This document shows, piece after piece, positions 7,563 through 14,652 of a stretch of 20,340 nucleotides of DNA (position 1 is the first letter of the stretch; each line of letters starts with the position of its first letter). A model generated the notes under the pieces. The model was not told the origin of the DNA. It was given only the letters and a program-made list of their open reading frames with translations, and did not search any database. This stretch comes from an uncultured Oscillospiraceae bacterium (lineage in GTDB: Bacteria > Bacillota > Clostridia > Oscillospirales > Ruminococcaceae): the NCBI GenBank assembly GCA_902489475.1, contig CABUAH010000032.1:1-20340 (forward strand), read 5' to 3'. Both the position numbers and the translations under genes were made by a program.

Positions 7563-8408
7563 TTAATCATTCTTTGCTTCTAACTGTTTCAGTCCCGATA
7601 ATGCAATTTTATCGGTGGCTTCAAGCTGCTTGATAACCAAATCTCTGATTAAAACCAATCTTTCCTGCTGCGGAATACTTTGGTTAATAAGAATAGCATT
7701 ATAACTTTCCATATTGGCTAATACCAAAAGCTGATTGAGTGTTGCATAATCACGAATGTTACCGCTTTTATTGGGGTTAGCATCACGCCATTCCTTTGCA
7801 GTTAAACCGAATAAGGCAACATTTAACATATCGGCTTCATTGGCATAAGTAAAAGATTTTTGAGCTTGTGTCAGTTCGGGCGGGATGAGGTTTTCCTTTA
7901 TTGCATCGGTATGTATTTTGTAATTTATCTTTGAAAGCTCACGGTTTAAGTTCCAATTGAGTGACAATTTGCTGTTTTCATCATTTTTGAGTCGCTTATA
8001 GTCTTTGATGATATAAAGCTTAAATTCTGCGGAAATCCACGAAGCAAACTCAAAAGCAATATCGGAATGAGAGTAAGTTCCACCATATCGCCCTGCTTTT
8101 GAAACGATGCCGATTGCATTTGTTGATTCAATCCATTTTGTAGGTGAAAGTGTAAAAGCATTCAGCCCTGCTTGCTTTCTAAACCCCTCGAATTCGAGGG
8201 GTTTAAAATCAGGATTGTGTAATGTTTCCCAAAGCCCCAAAAATTCAACAGTATCTCGGTTTCGCATCCAATTTTGAATAACCGCAGTCGGATCATCACT
8301 TTTATATTTTGCTATGTCGGTTAAGGATATAAATCCGTTTTGAAAATCCTCAGTATAAATACCAATTTTAAGACCTTTAGCGGTAATGGTTTCTTTAATA
8401 GGTTTCAT
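7563..8408 (-). CDS. KilA-N domain protein
   Basis: A 281-residue protein with a KilA-N DNA-binding domain over about residues 20-145. Characteristic stretches are ISLTDIAKYKSDDP, NWMRNRDTVEFLGLWE, FTLSPTKWIE, AGRYGGTYSHSDIAFEFASW and FKLYIIKDYKRLK. The C-terminal half (IPPELTQAQKSFTYANEADM and following) is conserved in bacterial copies but has no known function. The domain comes from phages and large DNA viruses, where it often accompanies regulators and antirepressors. The ATG at 8408 has AAAGGAA upstream. It stands alone, transcribed against the mobilisation operon, and is best viewed as accessory cargo. A 26-bp palindrome lies inside it. Confidence 0.85.
   Translation of the reverse strand: MKPIKETITAKGLKIGIYTEDFQNGFISLTDIAKYKSDDPTAVIQNWMRNRDTVEFLGLWETLHNPDFKPLEFEGFRKQAGLNAFTLSPTKWIESTNAIGIVSKAGRYGGTYSHSDIAFEFASWISAEFKLYIIKDYKRLKNDENSKLSLNWNLNRELSKINYKIHTDAIKENLIPPELTQAQKSFTYANEADMLNVALFGLTAKEWRDANPNKSGNIRDYATLNQLLVLANMESYNAILINQSIPQQERLVLIRDLVIKQLEATDKIALSGLKQLEAKND
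8180..8205. repeat. 26-bp perfect palindrome inside the KilA-N gene
   Basis: The sequence from 8180 to 8205 is its own reverse complement, centred on GAATTC at 8190-8195, with CCCCTC and GAGGGG arms. It codes for the FKPLEFEGF stretch of the protein. Confidence 0.6.
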
Positions 8409-8442
8409 ATCAAAAATTCCTTTTGCTACAAATTTCCTCTTT

Positions 8443-8471
8443 ATTATACATCATCTGCAACAAAAATACAA
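8443..8471 (-). promoter_or_regulatory. Likely promoter of the KilA-N gene
   Basis: On the minus strand, TTGTAT (8466-8471) and TATAAT (8443-8448) are 17 bp apart, about 35 bp before the ATG. The -10 is consensus and the -35 is partial. Confidence 0.5.
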
Positions 8472-8646
8472 TCAAATTACAGAAAGTGTGTTCAACAAAT
8501 GGAAAAATAGGGAGCTGAAAACCGCAGTATATCGCCACTTTTAGAGTTAATATTGCGATGGGTAAGGTGTTTATATCTTATGTCTTGAAAAAGCGTTCTA
8601 AATTTCCACGCATATAATCTTTGTTGCCATTATTATTTTTATAAGA

Positions 8647-8676
8647 ATATCCTCTACCAAATTTGACAGAGGATAT
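8647..8676 (-). terminator. Terminator of the XRE gene at 8682
   Basis: ATATCCTCT (8647-8655) pairs perfectly with AGAGGATAT (8668-8676), 5 bp past the stop of the minus-strand regulator gene. The minus-strand tail is T-rich (TTCTTAT). The 8409-8646 stretch upstream holds the KilA-N promoter and otherwise no gene I can support. Confidence 0.5.
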
Positions 8677-8681
8677 AGAAA

Positions 8682-8954
8682 TCATTTTTTATTCAAAACT
8701 TTATCAGGGAAGATGGAAGCATTTATCAAATCGGCAGGATCTACTTCTAACGCATCCGCTATGTTATAAAATACATCAAGCGAAAAAGGTCTTACTATAC
8801 CGGGTGCTTCAATAGCACTTATGTGTGAACGGCTTACATTAGCTTTTTCGGAAAGCTGTTCTTGTGACATACCACGCATTTTGCGTAGTGTTGATATTGC
8901 AATACCTAACTGAATAAATCTATCCCTATTCTTAAAATCAATTTCTTTGCTCAT
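8682..8954 (-). CDS. XRE-family regulator (second)
   Basis: A 90-residue helix-turn-helix protein of the Cro/C1 type. The HTH spans about residues 18-75 (LRKMRGMSQEQLSEKANVSR, then SHISAIEAPG), followed by FYNIADALEVDPADLI and a short basic end. It has no partner domain, so it is a simple DNA-binding regulator. I chose ATG at 8954 because AGGTGG lies 5 nt upstream; a GTG at 8963 would add three residues. A TATAAT at 8978-8983 on the minus strand could be its -10 box, without a good -35. It is divergent from the small ORF at 9085 and may control that gene or the operon starting at 9393; this is inferred. Confidence 0.8.
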   Translation of the reverse strand: MSKEIDFKNRDRFIQLGIAISTLRKMRGMSQEQLSEKANVSRSHISAIEAPGIVRPFSLDVFYNIADALEVDPADLINASIFPDKVLNKK

Positions 8955-9023
8955 ATTTCCCACCTACCTATGCAATAATTATACTATTTACATTTTGATT
9001 TCGCTGTATTCACCATAAAGCAC

Positions 9024-9052
9024 TTGACTTATATTTAGAGCAACAGTATAAT
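9024..9052 (+). promoter_or_regulatory. Promoter ahead of the 47-codon ORF
   Basis: TTGACT at 9024-9029, a 17-bp spacer and TATAAT at 9047-9052. The predicted start of transcription lies about 25 nt before the small ORF. Confidence 0.7.
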
Positions 9053-9084
9053 TTTAGAGTGCATAAGTGTACAAGAATGAGCAA

Positions 9085-9228
9085 ATGGTGGGTTTTATGG
9101 AACTATTTATGAGGGCTTTTTTCGGTCACAGATATATTGATAATCCTTTTAAATTGGTCGTAGAAGAAACCGGCGGCGGAGCAAATAAAACAATAGCGTA
9201 TGCAAAAAGCAAAACAAAGGGGTTATAA
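9085..9228 (+). CDS. Small hypothetical protein, 47 codons
   Basis: An open frame beginning MVGFMELFMRAFFGHRYIDN and ending in a basic tail, AYAKSKTKGL. I do not recognise the family. A consensus promoter stands just upstream. ATG at 9097 (43 residues) is an alternative start, with GGTGGG a few bases before it; the ATG at 9085 has no clear RBS. No membrane segment or zinc motif is seen. It could be a regulator's small partner, a toxin-like peptide or a remnant of a larger gene. It lies between a divergent XRE gene and the zinc-ribbon/SPFH operon, which has its own promoter. Confidence 0.4.
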   Translation: MVGFMELFMRAFFGHRYIDNPFKLVVEETGGGANKTIAYAKSKTKGL

Positions 9229-9280
9229 ATATTGCCAATAATACAGAAAAATAACCATATTTTATAGTACGCACTCATAA

Positions 9281-9302
9281 AATTCGCAAGAAGTTGCGAA
9301 TT
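9281..9302 (+). repeat. Perfect inverted repeat before the SPFH operon
   Basis: AATTCGCAA-GAAG-TTGCGAATT forms a 9-bp stem with a 4-nt loop. It lies 26 bp before the -35 box at 9328. It could end the small ORF's transcript, though no T run follows, or serve as a regulator's binding site. Confidence 0.45.
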
Positions 9303-9327
9303 ATATTGAAAATATTATCAATTTTTA

Positions 9328-9356
9328 TTGACAAGAACTGTTAAGCATTTTATAAT
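9328..9356 (+). promoter_or_regulatory. Promoter of the zinc-ribbon/SPFH operon
   Basis: A consensus TTGACA at 9328-9333, a 17-bp spacer and TATAAT at 9351-9356, 37 bp before the Cro-like gene. It is the only strong promoter seen ahead of the four genes that end at 13702. Confidence 0.85.
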
Positions 9357-9392
9357 GAATTGTGATAATACAGATAATAGGAGTGTGAAAGG

Positions 9393-9605
9393 ATGAAAAT
9401 AAGCTATAAAAAACTTTGGATATTGCTAATTGAAAAAGATATTTCTTCTGCCACACTTCGTAAGGACTTAAATATTGCAACGGGTACAATGACGAAAATG
9501 AGAAAAAATGAAGAAGTTGCATTATCAGTATTGTTGCGTATATGCGAATACCTTGACTGTAATATTGGGGATATTTGCGATGCAATAAAAATAGAAAATG
9601 AATAA
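9393..9605 (+). CDS. Cro/C1-type (YozG-like) small regulator
   Basis: A 70-residue single-domain helix-turn-helix protein: KKLWILLIEKDISSATLRKD, then LNIATGTMTKMRKNEEVALS as turn and recognition helix, and LLRICEYLDCNIGDICDAI closing the fold. AGGAG lies about 9 nt upstream of the ATG. It is first in the operon and the next gene starts 23 nt after its stop, so it probably autoregulates the operon. The family is widespread on clostridial mobile elements, and its ligand or trigger is unknown. Confidence 0.85.
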   Translation: MKISYKKLWILLIEKDISSATLRKDLNIATGTMTKMRKNEEVALSVLLRICEYLDCNIGDICDAIKIENE

Positions 9606-9628
9606 CTGTGGGGCGAGGTAGAAAGGAA

Positions 9629-10447
9629 ATGGCTTTTTGTATTAACTGCGGTCAAGAAATAAAAAGCGGTGCAAAATTTTGTTATAACTGCGGTGCGGCA
9701 GTATATGTAGCAAAAGCCGAAAATGAAAATAAGGACAGAAGCAAAAGAAGGACTGTCTATGACGGAGAACTACATAAGTGTCCAAATTGCGGCGAAATCA
9801 TCAATTCTTTTGAAGCAAAATGCTCTGCTTGCGGTTGGGAAATTAGGTCTACACAATCTTCTGATGCAGTCCGAAAATTAGCAGAAAAATTAGAACGGAT
9901 TGAAGCAAGGCAAATGCCGCATATAGAAGAAAAGAAATCCGTATTAAAAATGCTGATTGGCAAGGATTTCAAGGAAAAAGACGAAGTTGCGGAAGCAAGA
10001 GATGATTTTGAGGAACAGAAGGATGAAGAGAAAGCAAGCCTAATCAACAACTTTCCTGTGCCAAATACAAAGGAAGATATATTGGAATTTATGTTACTTG
10101 CATCATCAAATATAAATGTAAAAGACGGAATTGATGATGTTGTTTCAAAGGCTTGGATAGCAAAATTAGAGCAAGTGTATCAACGGGCAGAATTAACAAT
10201 GGGAAAAAGTCCCGACTTTGCAACAATTAAAAACATTTACGACCAAAAGAAAGCAGAACTCAAAAGTCGCAAATTTAAAGGCTTGGCGAATACAGCATTT
10301 ACCATCGGCGGATTCACACTCGCATTTGGCATTCTTTTCTTACTTGAAGAAACATCGGCATCAGGAGTTATTGCAATCTTAATTGGTATAGCATCTTTAT
10401 TAGTGGGTATCAAATTTATTTTGATTTATAATAAGAACAAAAAATAA
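9629..10447 (+). CDS. Double zinc-ribbon membrane protein
   Basis: A 272-residue protein. Two zinc ribbons are visible: Cys4-X2-Cys7 with Cys18-X2-Cys21, and Cys51-X2-Cys54 with Cys65-X2-Cys68. A charged helical middle (about 78-140) and a region of unknown fold follow, then two membrane segments at about 222-239 and 245-267 and a short basic end (IYNKNKK). The ribbons should face the cytosol. I chose ATG at 9629, because the protein then begins directly with the ribbon as in related proteins; a GTG at 9608 would add seven residues. It is co-transcribed with the SPFH gene, which starts 21 nt later. A membrane anchor or adaptor for the SPFH protein is plausible but unproven. Confidence 0.75.
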   Translation: MAFCINCGQEIKSGAKFCYNCGAAVYVAKAENENKDRSKRRTVYDGELHKCPNCGEIINSFEAKCSACGWEIRSTQSSDAVRKLAEKLERIEARQMPHIEEKKSVLKMLIGKDFKEKDEVAEARDDFEEQKDEEKASLINNFPVPNTKEDILEFMLLASSNINVKDGIDDVVSKAWIAKLEQVYQRAELTMGKSPDFATIKNIYDQKKAELKSRKFKGLANTAFTIGGFTLAFGILFLLEETSASGVIAILIGIASLLVGIKFILIYNKNKK

Positions 10448-10468
10448 CATTTTGGGAGGAAGAAATAT

Positions 10469-11794
10469 ATGGCTTTCTTTAATAAAAACAATCGAACAGG
10501 CGGATTTATGGATGAAATTCGTTGTGATGAGCCTTCATATTTGATATGGAAATGGCATCCTTCGGGTTCGCAGCTCGGTGAAAACAATAGAGAAAATGCA
10601 ATCCGTTGGGGTTCTTCATTAAGAGTTAAAGACGGAGAGGTTGCCGTTTTCGTATATAAGCAGAAAGACGGAACAATGCAAGATTTTATCATTGGGCCGT
10701 TTGACCAAATAATTGAAACTAAAAACTTCCCCGTACTCGCAAGTATAGTAGGTCTTGCTTATGAAGGCGGCACACCATTTCAAGCAGAAGTTTACTTTAT
10801 AAACCTTGCTCAAATCATTCAAGTGAAATTCGGTGTTCCGTTCTTCGATGTTTACGATCCGAGATTTGATGATTTCGGAGTTCCTGTATCCGTCAGAGGA
10901 ACTATTAGTTTTAAGATTAGTGATTATCGGGAGTTTATAAAATTACATAGACTGAACAGTTTTAACCTTGAAACTTTCCAAATGCAAGTTCGTGATGCGG
11001 TCGTGCGTTATGTGAAGGATATTGTTGCAAATGCCCCTGCCGCAAACAATATTCCTTTGGTGCAAATTGAAACAAAAGTCGCACAGATAAATGATGTTGT
11101 TGAATTCGATATTAGTGAGCGTTTCAAAGAAGATTTTGGTGTTATTGTTTCAGGTGTGGATTTGTCGGCAATTGAGATTGATAAGTCAAGTGATGGTTAT
11201 AGGCAGTTGATGGCTGTCACAAAAGACATCACTTCAACTAAGATCAAGGCAGAAACGGAAGATTATACCGAAAGACTTCGCATTCAGCGTGAAGAAGGAC
11301 AGTATGCTCAACACAAGGCAACGCAATCCGCTAATATCGGTGCTTTCCAAGTTGAAAAGCAGACGGAAGTGGGTATCGCAGGTGCAGAAGCTCTTGGACA
11401 AATGGGTGCAAACGGTGCAGGCAATGTTAATTTAGGCAGTAATGGCGGCGAAGGCTTTAATATGGCAGCAATGATGGCAAGTATGGCTGTTGGCGGTGCT
11501 GTAGGTCAGAATATTGCCGGTGCTATGAATACTACAATGCAGGGAATAAATCAACCCGTTAATGCAGGAGCTACTCCTCCGCCTATTCCGACTGTTGCAT
11601 ATCATATTGTAGTGAACGGTCAAGCGGCAGGACCTTTTGATATGGCGACATTGACACAGATGGCAAATGCCGGGCAAATAACGGCTGACAGTTTAGTATG
11701 GAAAAACGGTATGGCAGAGTGGGCAAAAGCAGGCACAGTTGACGAACTAAAAGGTTTGTTTACTGTAATGCCGCCTATTCCAACCGAAGAATAA
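10469..11794 (+). CDS. SPFH (virion core-like, YdjI-type) protein with C-terminal GYF_2 domain
   Basis: A 441-residue protein. Residues about 20-260 form an SPFH/Band 7-like domain of the type annotated 'SPFH domain / virion core protein' and seen in B. subtilis YdjI (GEVAVFVYKQKDG, FDVYDPRFDDFGVPVSVRGT, FGVIVSGVDLSAIEIDK). A helical charged stretch (about 258-300), a Gly/Ala/Met-rich linker (about 300-375) and a GYF_2 domain (about 377-431, with GPFDMATLTQMANAGQI and LVWKNGMAEWAKAG) follow. GYF_2 domains bind peptides, often proline-rich ones. SPFH proteins form oligomeric rings on membranes. GGGAGGAAG precedes the ATG. Between two zinc-ribbon membrane proteins, it likely forms a membrane scaffold with them. 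Confidence 0.85.
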   Translation: MAFFNKNNRTGGFMDEIRCDEPSYLIWKWHPSGSQLGENNRENAIRWGSSLRVKDGEVAVFVYKQKDGTMQDFIIGPFDQIIETKNFPVLASIVGLAYEGGTPFQAEVYFINLAQIIQVKFGVPFFDVYDPRFDDFGVPVSVRGTISFKISDYREFIKLHRLNSFNLETFQMQVRDAVVRYVKDIVANAPAANNIPLVQIETKVAQINDVVEFDISERFKEDFGVIVSGVDLSAIEIDKSSDGYRQLMAVTKDITSTKIKAETEDYTERLRIQREEGQYAQHKATQSANIGAFQVEKQTEVGIAGAEALGQMGANGAGNVNLGSNGGEGFNMAAMMASMAVGGAVGQNIAGAMNTTMQGINQPVNAGATPPPIPTVAYHIVVNGQAAGPFDMATLTQMANAGQITADSLVWKNGMAEWAKAGTVDELKGLFTVMPPIPTEE

Positions 11795-11818
11795 AGCAAA
11801 AATGAGGAGGATTTGAAA

Positions 11819-13702
11819 ATGTTTTGCCCTGAATGCGGTTCTGAAATAACAGAAGAAATGAAGTTTTGTGCGAATTGCGGTTTTAAGGTTACTGACGATA
11901 TGAGGAAACCTAATAGTGAAACCGACAAATCCAAGGATGATGCACAGCCTGAAATGAATACCAAAGAGGTTGAAGCAGAAGAATTTGAAGAGGACTTGGA
12001 AACAGCTGAAGAATTTGAAGATACAAATTCGGTTGCTATAAAAAAGCCAAGTTTTACCGATAAAGCAAAGGCGAAAATATCTCAAATGTGGTCATCGTTT
12101 AGTGTATTTGGCAAGGTTATGACGATTGGCATCGGCATTAGTGCTTTGTTGTTCCTAATAGCTCTTGCTTTTGGAACAATATTTGCGGTAATATTTTCTG
12201 TTTTGCAAATTGCCCTTTTAGTAGTTGCGTGTCTTATGAAAAAAGGCGTTATTAAAACACCAAACAAAATGCTACAAGTCGTTCTGCCGATAATTGCACT
12301 CGTATTGATAGTACCCTATATGCTACTGTTTTCGGTAGGCTCTGAATATAAAAATGCGGAAACAATAAATTGGTCGGAGCTGATTATGGGCGAGGTCATC
12401 CCTGAACCTGCTTCAAATTTAGGCGAAGTATACTCGAATTCCGATAATTATCTTTCAGTTGAAATCGTAAAGTTATCTGCCGAGCAGTATAAACAATATC
12501 TTTCTGCTTGCAAAGATAAAGGATTTACTGTTGATAGCAATCAGTCAGATACCTTGTATGATGCCTATAACAAAGACGGGTATAAACTTCATTTATACTA
12601 TTATGAGAGTGAAAACGAATTAGATATTACTCTTAATGCACCTATGGAAATGAGCCAAATCACTTGGTCTACAAGTGATTACGGAAAGATATTACCTACG
12701 CCTAAATCAACACTTGGTAAAATTGAAAAAGACGATAAAACGGGATTGACTGTTTATATTGGAGAAACATCTTTAGATGATTATAATGCCTATGTTACTG
12801 CTTGTACCGAAAAAGGCTTTACTGTTAACAGTCAAAAGGCAGAGAAAACCTTTACTGCAAGCAACACTGAAGGGTACAAACTGACTGTTGATTATAAAGG
12901 CAACAACACAATGTATATTACTATTAAGGAGCCGGAATTTGAAACGGAAATAAAAGTTGTTTGCCGAGAAAATCTTATATTTAGTACATACGATGTTGAT
13001 TTTTATATTGACGGCAATTCTGTTGGCTCTATTGAGCACGGCAAAACCGAAAAATTTTCTGAAACTTTGAAAAAAGGCACTCATACTATAAAATTTGAGA
13101 ATGCCGATGATGACGGTGTTATCGGAGAAGTTGACATTGAAATCACAAAGTTGGAAAAACTTGAATTTAAGATTTGGTGTTATAGCGACAAAATTGATAT
13201 TGATGTTGTATCCGGCTCGGTAAAAGAAGAATCTACCGATAAGAATAAAGACGAAACAAGCAAACCTGAAGAAACTACAAGTGCTACTGAAGAAACAGAA
13301 CCCGAACCACAAGAACCAAGTCCTGTTTTCTATTCAACAAATGACTACGAAACCGCCAAAAAAGGAAATACTGGTGTATTCTCTTATAAAAACAAAAGCG
13401 GTTCATATGACATCTATTGGATTATAAATTTTGATGAGGGCTATGTTTATTGGTTTACAGAAGGTAACGGAGAGTCTTCTTGTGATAAAGTGAAAATTGT
13501 ATCGGGTGACTTGAATGATAAAATAACCGTTACTTGGCACGATGGAGGAGATGAATGGTCTTGGTACCTACATTTCAAATATGTTAATCATCCAGAAACC
13601 CTTATAGTAAATGACCACAACGGCATTGCTACAGAATTTACAACAACCGATTTGGATGATGCATTGAGTATTAGAAGCAAAAAAACCATCAAGAATTACT
13701 AA
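11819..13702 (+). CDS. Zinc-ribbon membrane protein with duplicated extracellular domain
   Basis: A 627-residue protein. One zinc ribbon lies at the N terminus (MFCPECG, FCANCG), followed by an acidic linker (about 30-75) and hydrophobic segments at about 100-138 and 152-173. A large exported part begins with two related units, about 183-275 and 282-371. Each contains a proline-bearing start (IPEPASNLGEV, LPTPKSTLGKI) and a YxxYxxACxxKGFTV motif, then GYKL and a beta-rich end; they resemble the DUF6591 family. A beta domain (about 375-465, DVDFYIDGNSVGS), a Thr/Glu/Pro-rich linker (about 470-502) and a C-terminal domain (about 503-627) follow. GAGGAGG is 8 nt before the ATG at 11819. It is the last gene of the operon and could be its outward-facing sensor or effector. 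Confidence 0.75.
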   Translation: MFCPECGSEITEEMKFCANCGFKVTDDMRKPNSETDKSKDDAQPEMNTKEVEAEEFEEDLETAEEFEDTNSVAIKKPSFTDKAKAKISQMWSSFSVFGKVMTIGIGISALLFLIALAFGTIFAVIFSVLQIALLVVACLMKKGVIKTPNKMLQVVLPIIALVLIVPYMLLFSVGSEYKNAETINWSELIMGEVIPEPASNLGEVYSNSDNYLSVEIVKLSAEQYKQYLSACKDKGFTVDSNQSDTLYDAYNKDGYKLHLYYYESENELDITLNAPMEMSQITWSTSDYGKILPTPKSTLGKIEKDDKTGLTVYIGETSLDDYNAYVTACTEKGFTVNSQKAEKTFTASNTEGYKLTVDYKGNNTMYITIKEPEFETEIKVVCRENLIFSTYDVDFYIDGNSVGSIEHGKTEKFSETLKKGTHTIKFENADDDGVIGEVDIEITKLEKLEFKIWCYSDKIDIDVVSGSVKEESTDKNKDETSKPEETTSATEETEPEPQEPSPVFYSTNDYETAKKGNTGVFSYKNKSGSYDIYWIINFDEGYVYWFTEGNGESSCDKVKIVSGDLNDKITVTWHDGGDEWSWYLHFKYVNHPETLIVNDHNGIATEFTTTDLDDALSIRSKKTIKNY

Positions 13703-13713
13703 ATTCACTTGAT
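13688..13713 (+). terminator. Weak terminator at the end of the SPFH operon
   Basis: GAATT-ACTA-AATTC with an outer ATCAA/TTGAT pairing and a two-base bulge, followed by TTT. It overlaps the stop codon of the last gene. The T tail is short, so read-through is possible. Confidence 0.3.
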
Positions 13714-13749
13714 TTTCGGGTAGCAAATGATTATAATACAAATGTTGTT

Positions 13750-13767
13750 TGGCAACACTTTGGCAAC
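13750..13767 (+). repeat. Right arm-type integrase sites of element A
   Basis: TGGCAAC at 13750-13756 and 13761-13767, 11 bp apart, matching the left pair at 3061-3078. The pair ends 101 bp before the core at 13869. The rest of the 13703-13868 interval holds no gene that I can support. Confidence 0.6.
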
Positions 13768-13868
13768 AAAAAATCGGATAGCGTATGCTTTACCGATAAT
13801 ACAAATAATGAGGATACTCACAGCTAAATAGCCTATACAAATCTGTTTAAGATTAAAGTTTAGGGAGC

Positions 13869-13880
13869 GAGTGGGAATAA
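13869..13880 (+). repeat. Attachment core, junction of elements A and B
   Basis: GAGTGGGAATAA repeats the guaA terminal codons (Glu-Trp-Glu-stop). With the preceding AGC it gives 15 bp identical to the copy at 16966-16980, and a further 22-bp identity follows at 13901-13922 versus 16999-17020. Confidence 0.75.
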
Positions 13881-13955
13881 ATTGAGAGGTCGTAAAAAGC
13901 CAGTATTTATGCGGGTTTGCGGTACTTTTGATATTTGGAGCAAACTTTTAGGGCG

Positions 13956-14177
13956 CTGCATATGAATTTACTGACAATCGGTAAATTGAACGGATACCTT
14001 GCTGATATTGACGAGCAGGAAGAGAATATGTTTTCACTTCTGGTGAAATAGATGGCAGAGCGTGAGGGTGTGACCGAGACGCTCAAGTCTGAAAATCAAA
14101 TGTTGTGGGTTGATCGGATGAATAATATCCGTAACCGAGCAACCGAAACTGTCAACGCAGATATGATTTTCAACTAA
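13956..14177 (+). pseudogene. tnpV: Truncated tnpV pseudogene
   Basis: The frame from about 13956 reads LHMNLLTIGKLNGYLADIDE, then QEENMFSLLVK, a TAG stop at 14049-14051, MAEREGVTETLKSENQMLWV and DRMNNIRNRATETVNADMIF. It aligns without gaps to the last 70 or so residues of the intact TnpV at 7112-7489. The internal TAG stands where the intact gene has a CAA glutamine in VKQF, so a CAG-to-TAG change is likely. The first half of the gene is missing; sequence left of about 13950 belongs to the attachment end. It marks the same element family as element A and a deletion at the left end of element B. Confidence 0.85.
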
Positions 14178-14186
14178 CTGAAAGTG

Positions 14187-14218
14187 GCGGCAGAGAGTAA
14201 AATCTCTGCCGCTTTTTT
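14187..14218 (+). terminator. Rho-independent terminator after the tnpV pseudogene
   Basis: GCGGCAGAGA (14187-14196) pairs perfectly with TCTCTGCCGC (14203-14212) around a 6-nt loop, followed by TTTTTT. Confidence 0.9.
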
Positions 14219-14229
14219 ATGTGAACCTA

Positions 14230-14276
14230 TTGACAAATACAGACTATTATGATAGTCTAGACTATAGAAATAGTCC
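14230..14276 (+). promoter_or_regulatory. blaI promoter with two tandem BlaI-type operators
   Basis: TTGACA at 14230-14235 is followed after 17 bp by a weak -10 (TAGTCT, 14253-14258). Over it lie two adjacent 18-bp dyads, AGACTAT-4-ATAGTCT at 14241-14258 and AGACTAT-4-ATAGTCC at 14259-14276. Paired dyads across a promoter are the usual arrangement for BlaI/MecI repressors, here autoregulating the operon. Confidence 0.75.
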
Positions 14277-14290
14277 GAGGAGGGATTCTT

Positions 14291-14647
14291 GTGAAAGAAA
14301 AACTTTTTGATAGTGAAGCCAAGGTTATGGAGATTATTTGGAAGAAAAGCCCGATCTCCGCAAAAGAGATCAGTTTAATTGCCGCAGAAACGATTGGATG
14401 GAATAAAAATACCACATACACAGTCATTAAAAAGCTGGAAGCAAAAGGGTTTATTCAGCGTAATGATCCCGGCTATATTTGTGTTCCTCTTGTATCGCAA
14501 AATGAAATGCAAAAGGTGGAGGTTTCCTCTCTTGTGAAGCGAGTTTTCGGAGGTTCACGTAAGGCGTTGTTTTCTGCTTTACTTGAAGAGGAGCCTTTGT
14601 CTGCGAAAGAAATCAATGAGATGCTAAAGCTGATTGACAACAGGTGA
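14291..14647 (+). CDS. blaI: BlaI/MecI-family repressor
   Basis: A 118-residue winged-helix repressor. The N-terminal DNA-binding part includes EAKVMEIIWKKSPISAKEIS and NKNTTYTVIKKLEAKGFIQR, the hallmark of the penicillinase-repressor family. The C-terminal half gives a dimerisation region ending LSAKEINEMLKLIDNR. Family members dimerise on palindromes and are released when cut by a partner M56 peptidase. The GTG start has GAGGAGGG 6 nt upstream. The stop TGA overlaps the region where the M56 gene begins, so translation is coupled. No beta-lactamase or mecA gene is nearby, so what it controls besides its own operon is unknown. It may respond to another cell-envelope signal. Confidence 0.9.
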   Translation: MKEKLFDSEAKVMEIIWKKSPISAKEISLIAAETIGWNKNTTYTVIKKLEAKGFIQRNDPGYICVPLVSQNEMQKVEVSSLVKRVFGGSRKALFSALLEEEPLSAKEINEMLKLIDNR

Positions 14648-14652
14648 CGGTT

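Larger units (their letters stand above)
3003..13880 (+). mobile_element. Integrative mobilizable element A in guaA
   Basis: The element is bounded by guaA-derived cores at 2991-3002 and 13869-13880. TGGCAAC repeat pairs lie 58 bp inside the left core and 101 bp inside the right one. It carries a regulator, excisionase-like protein, tyrosine integrase, MobC-like protein, MobV relaxase and TnpV, then cargo genes. No type IV secretion genes are present, so it would depend on a helper for transfer. At about 10.9 kb it resembles small clostridial mobilizable islands. The boundaries come from repeats, so the exact crossover base is inferred. Confidence 0.8.

Noticed and set aside
9608..9628. GTG start at 9608 for the first zinc-ribbon protein
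   Set aside because: The added residues (MGRGRKE) overlap the purine-rich RBS region; the zinc ribbon begins naturally at ATG 9629.
12773..13312. A 179-codon minus-strand frame within the zinc-ribbon gene
   Set aside because: It lies opposite a long gene with clear domains. Its translation is phenylalanine/asparagine-rich as expected of an antisense shadow, and there is no RBS or promoter.
13881..13935. A riboswitch or structured RNA in the repeated segment after the cores
   Set aside because: The repeated segment lies at attachment sites with no gene directly controlled by it, and its likeness to the guaA-adjacent sequence is better explained as element ends.
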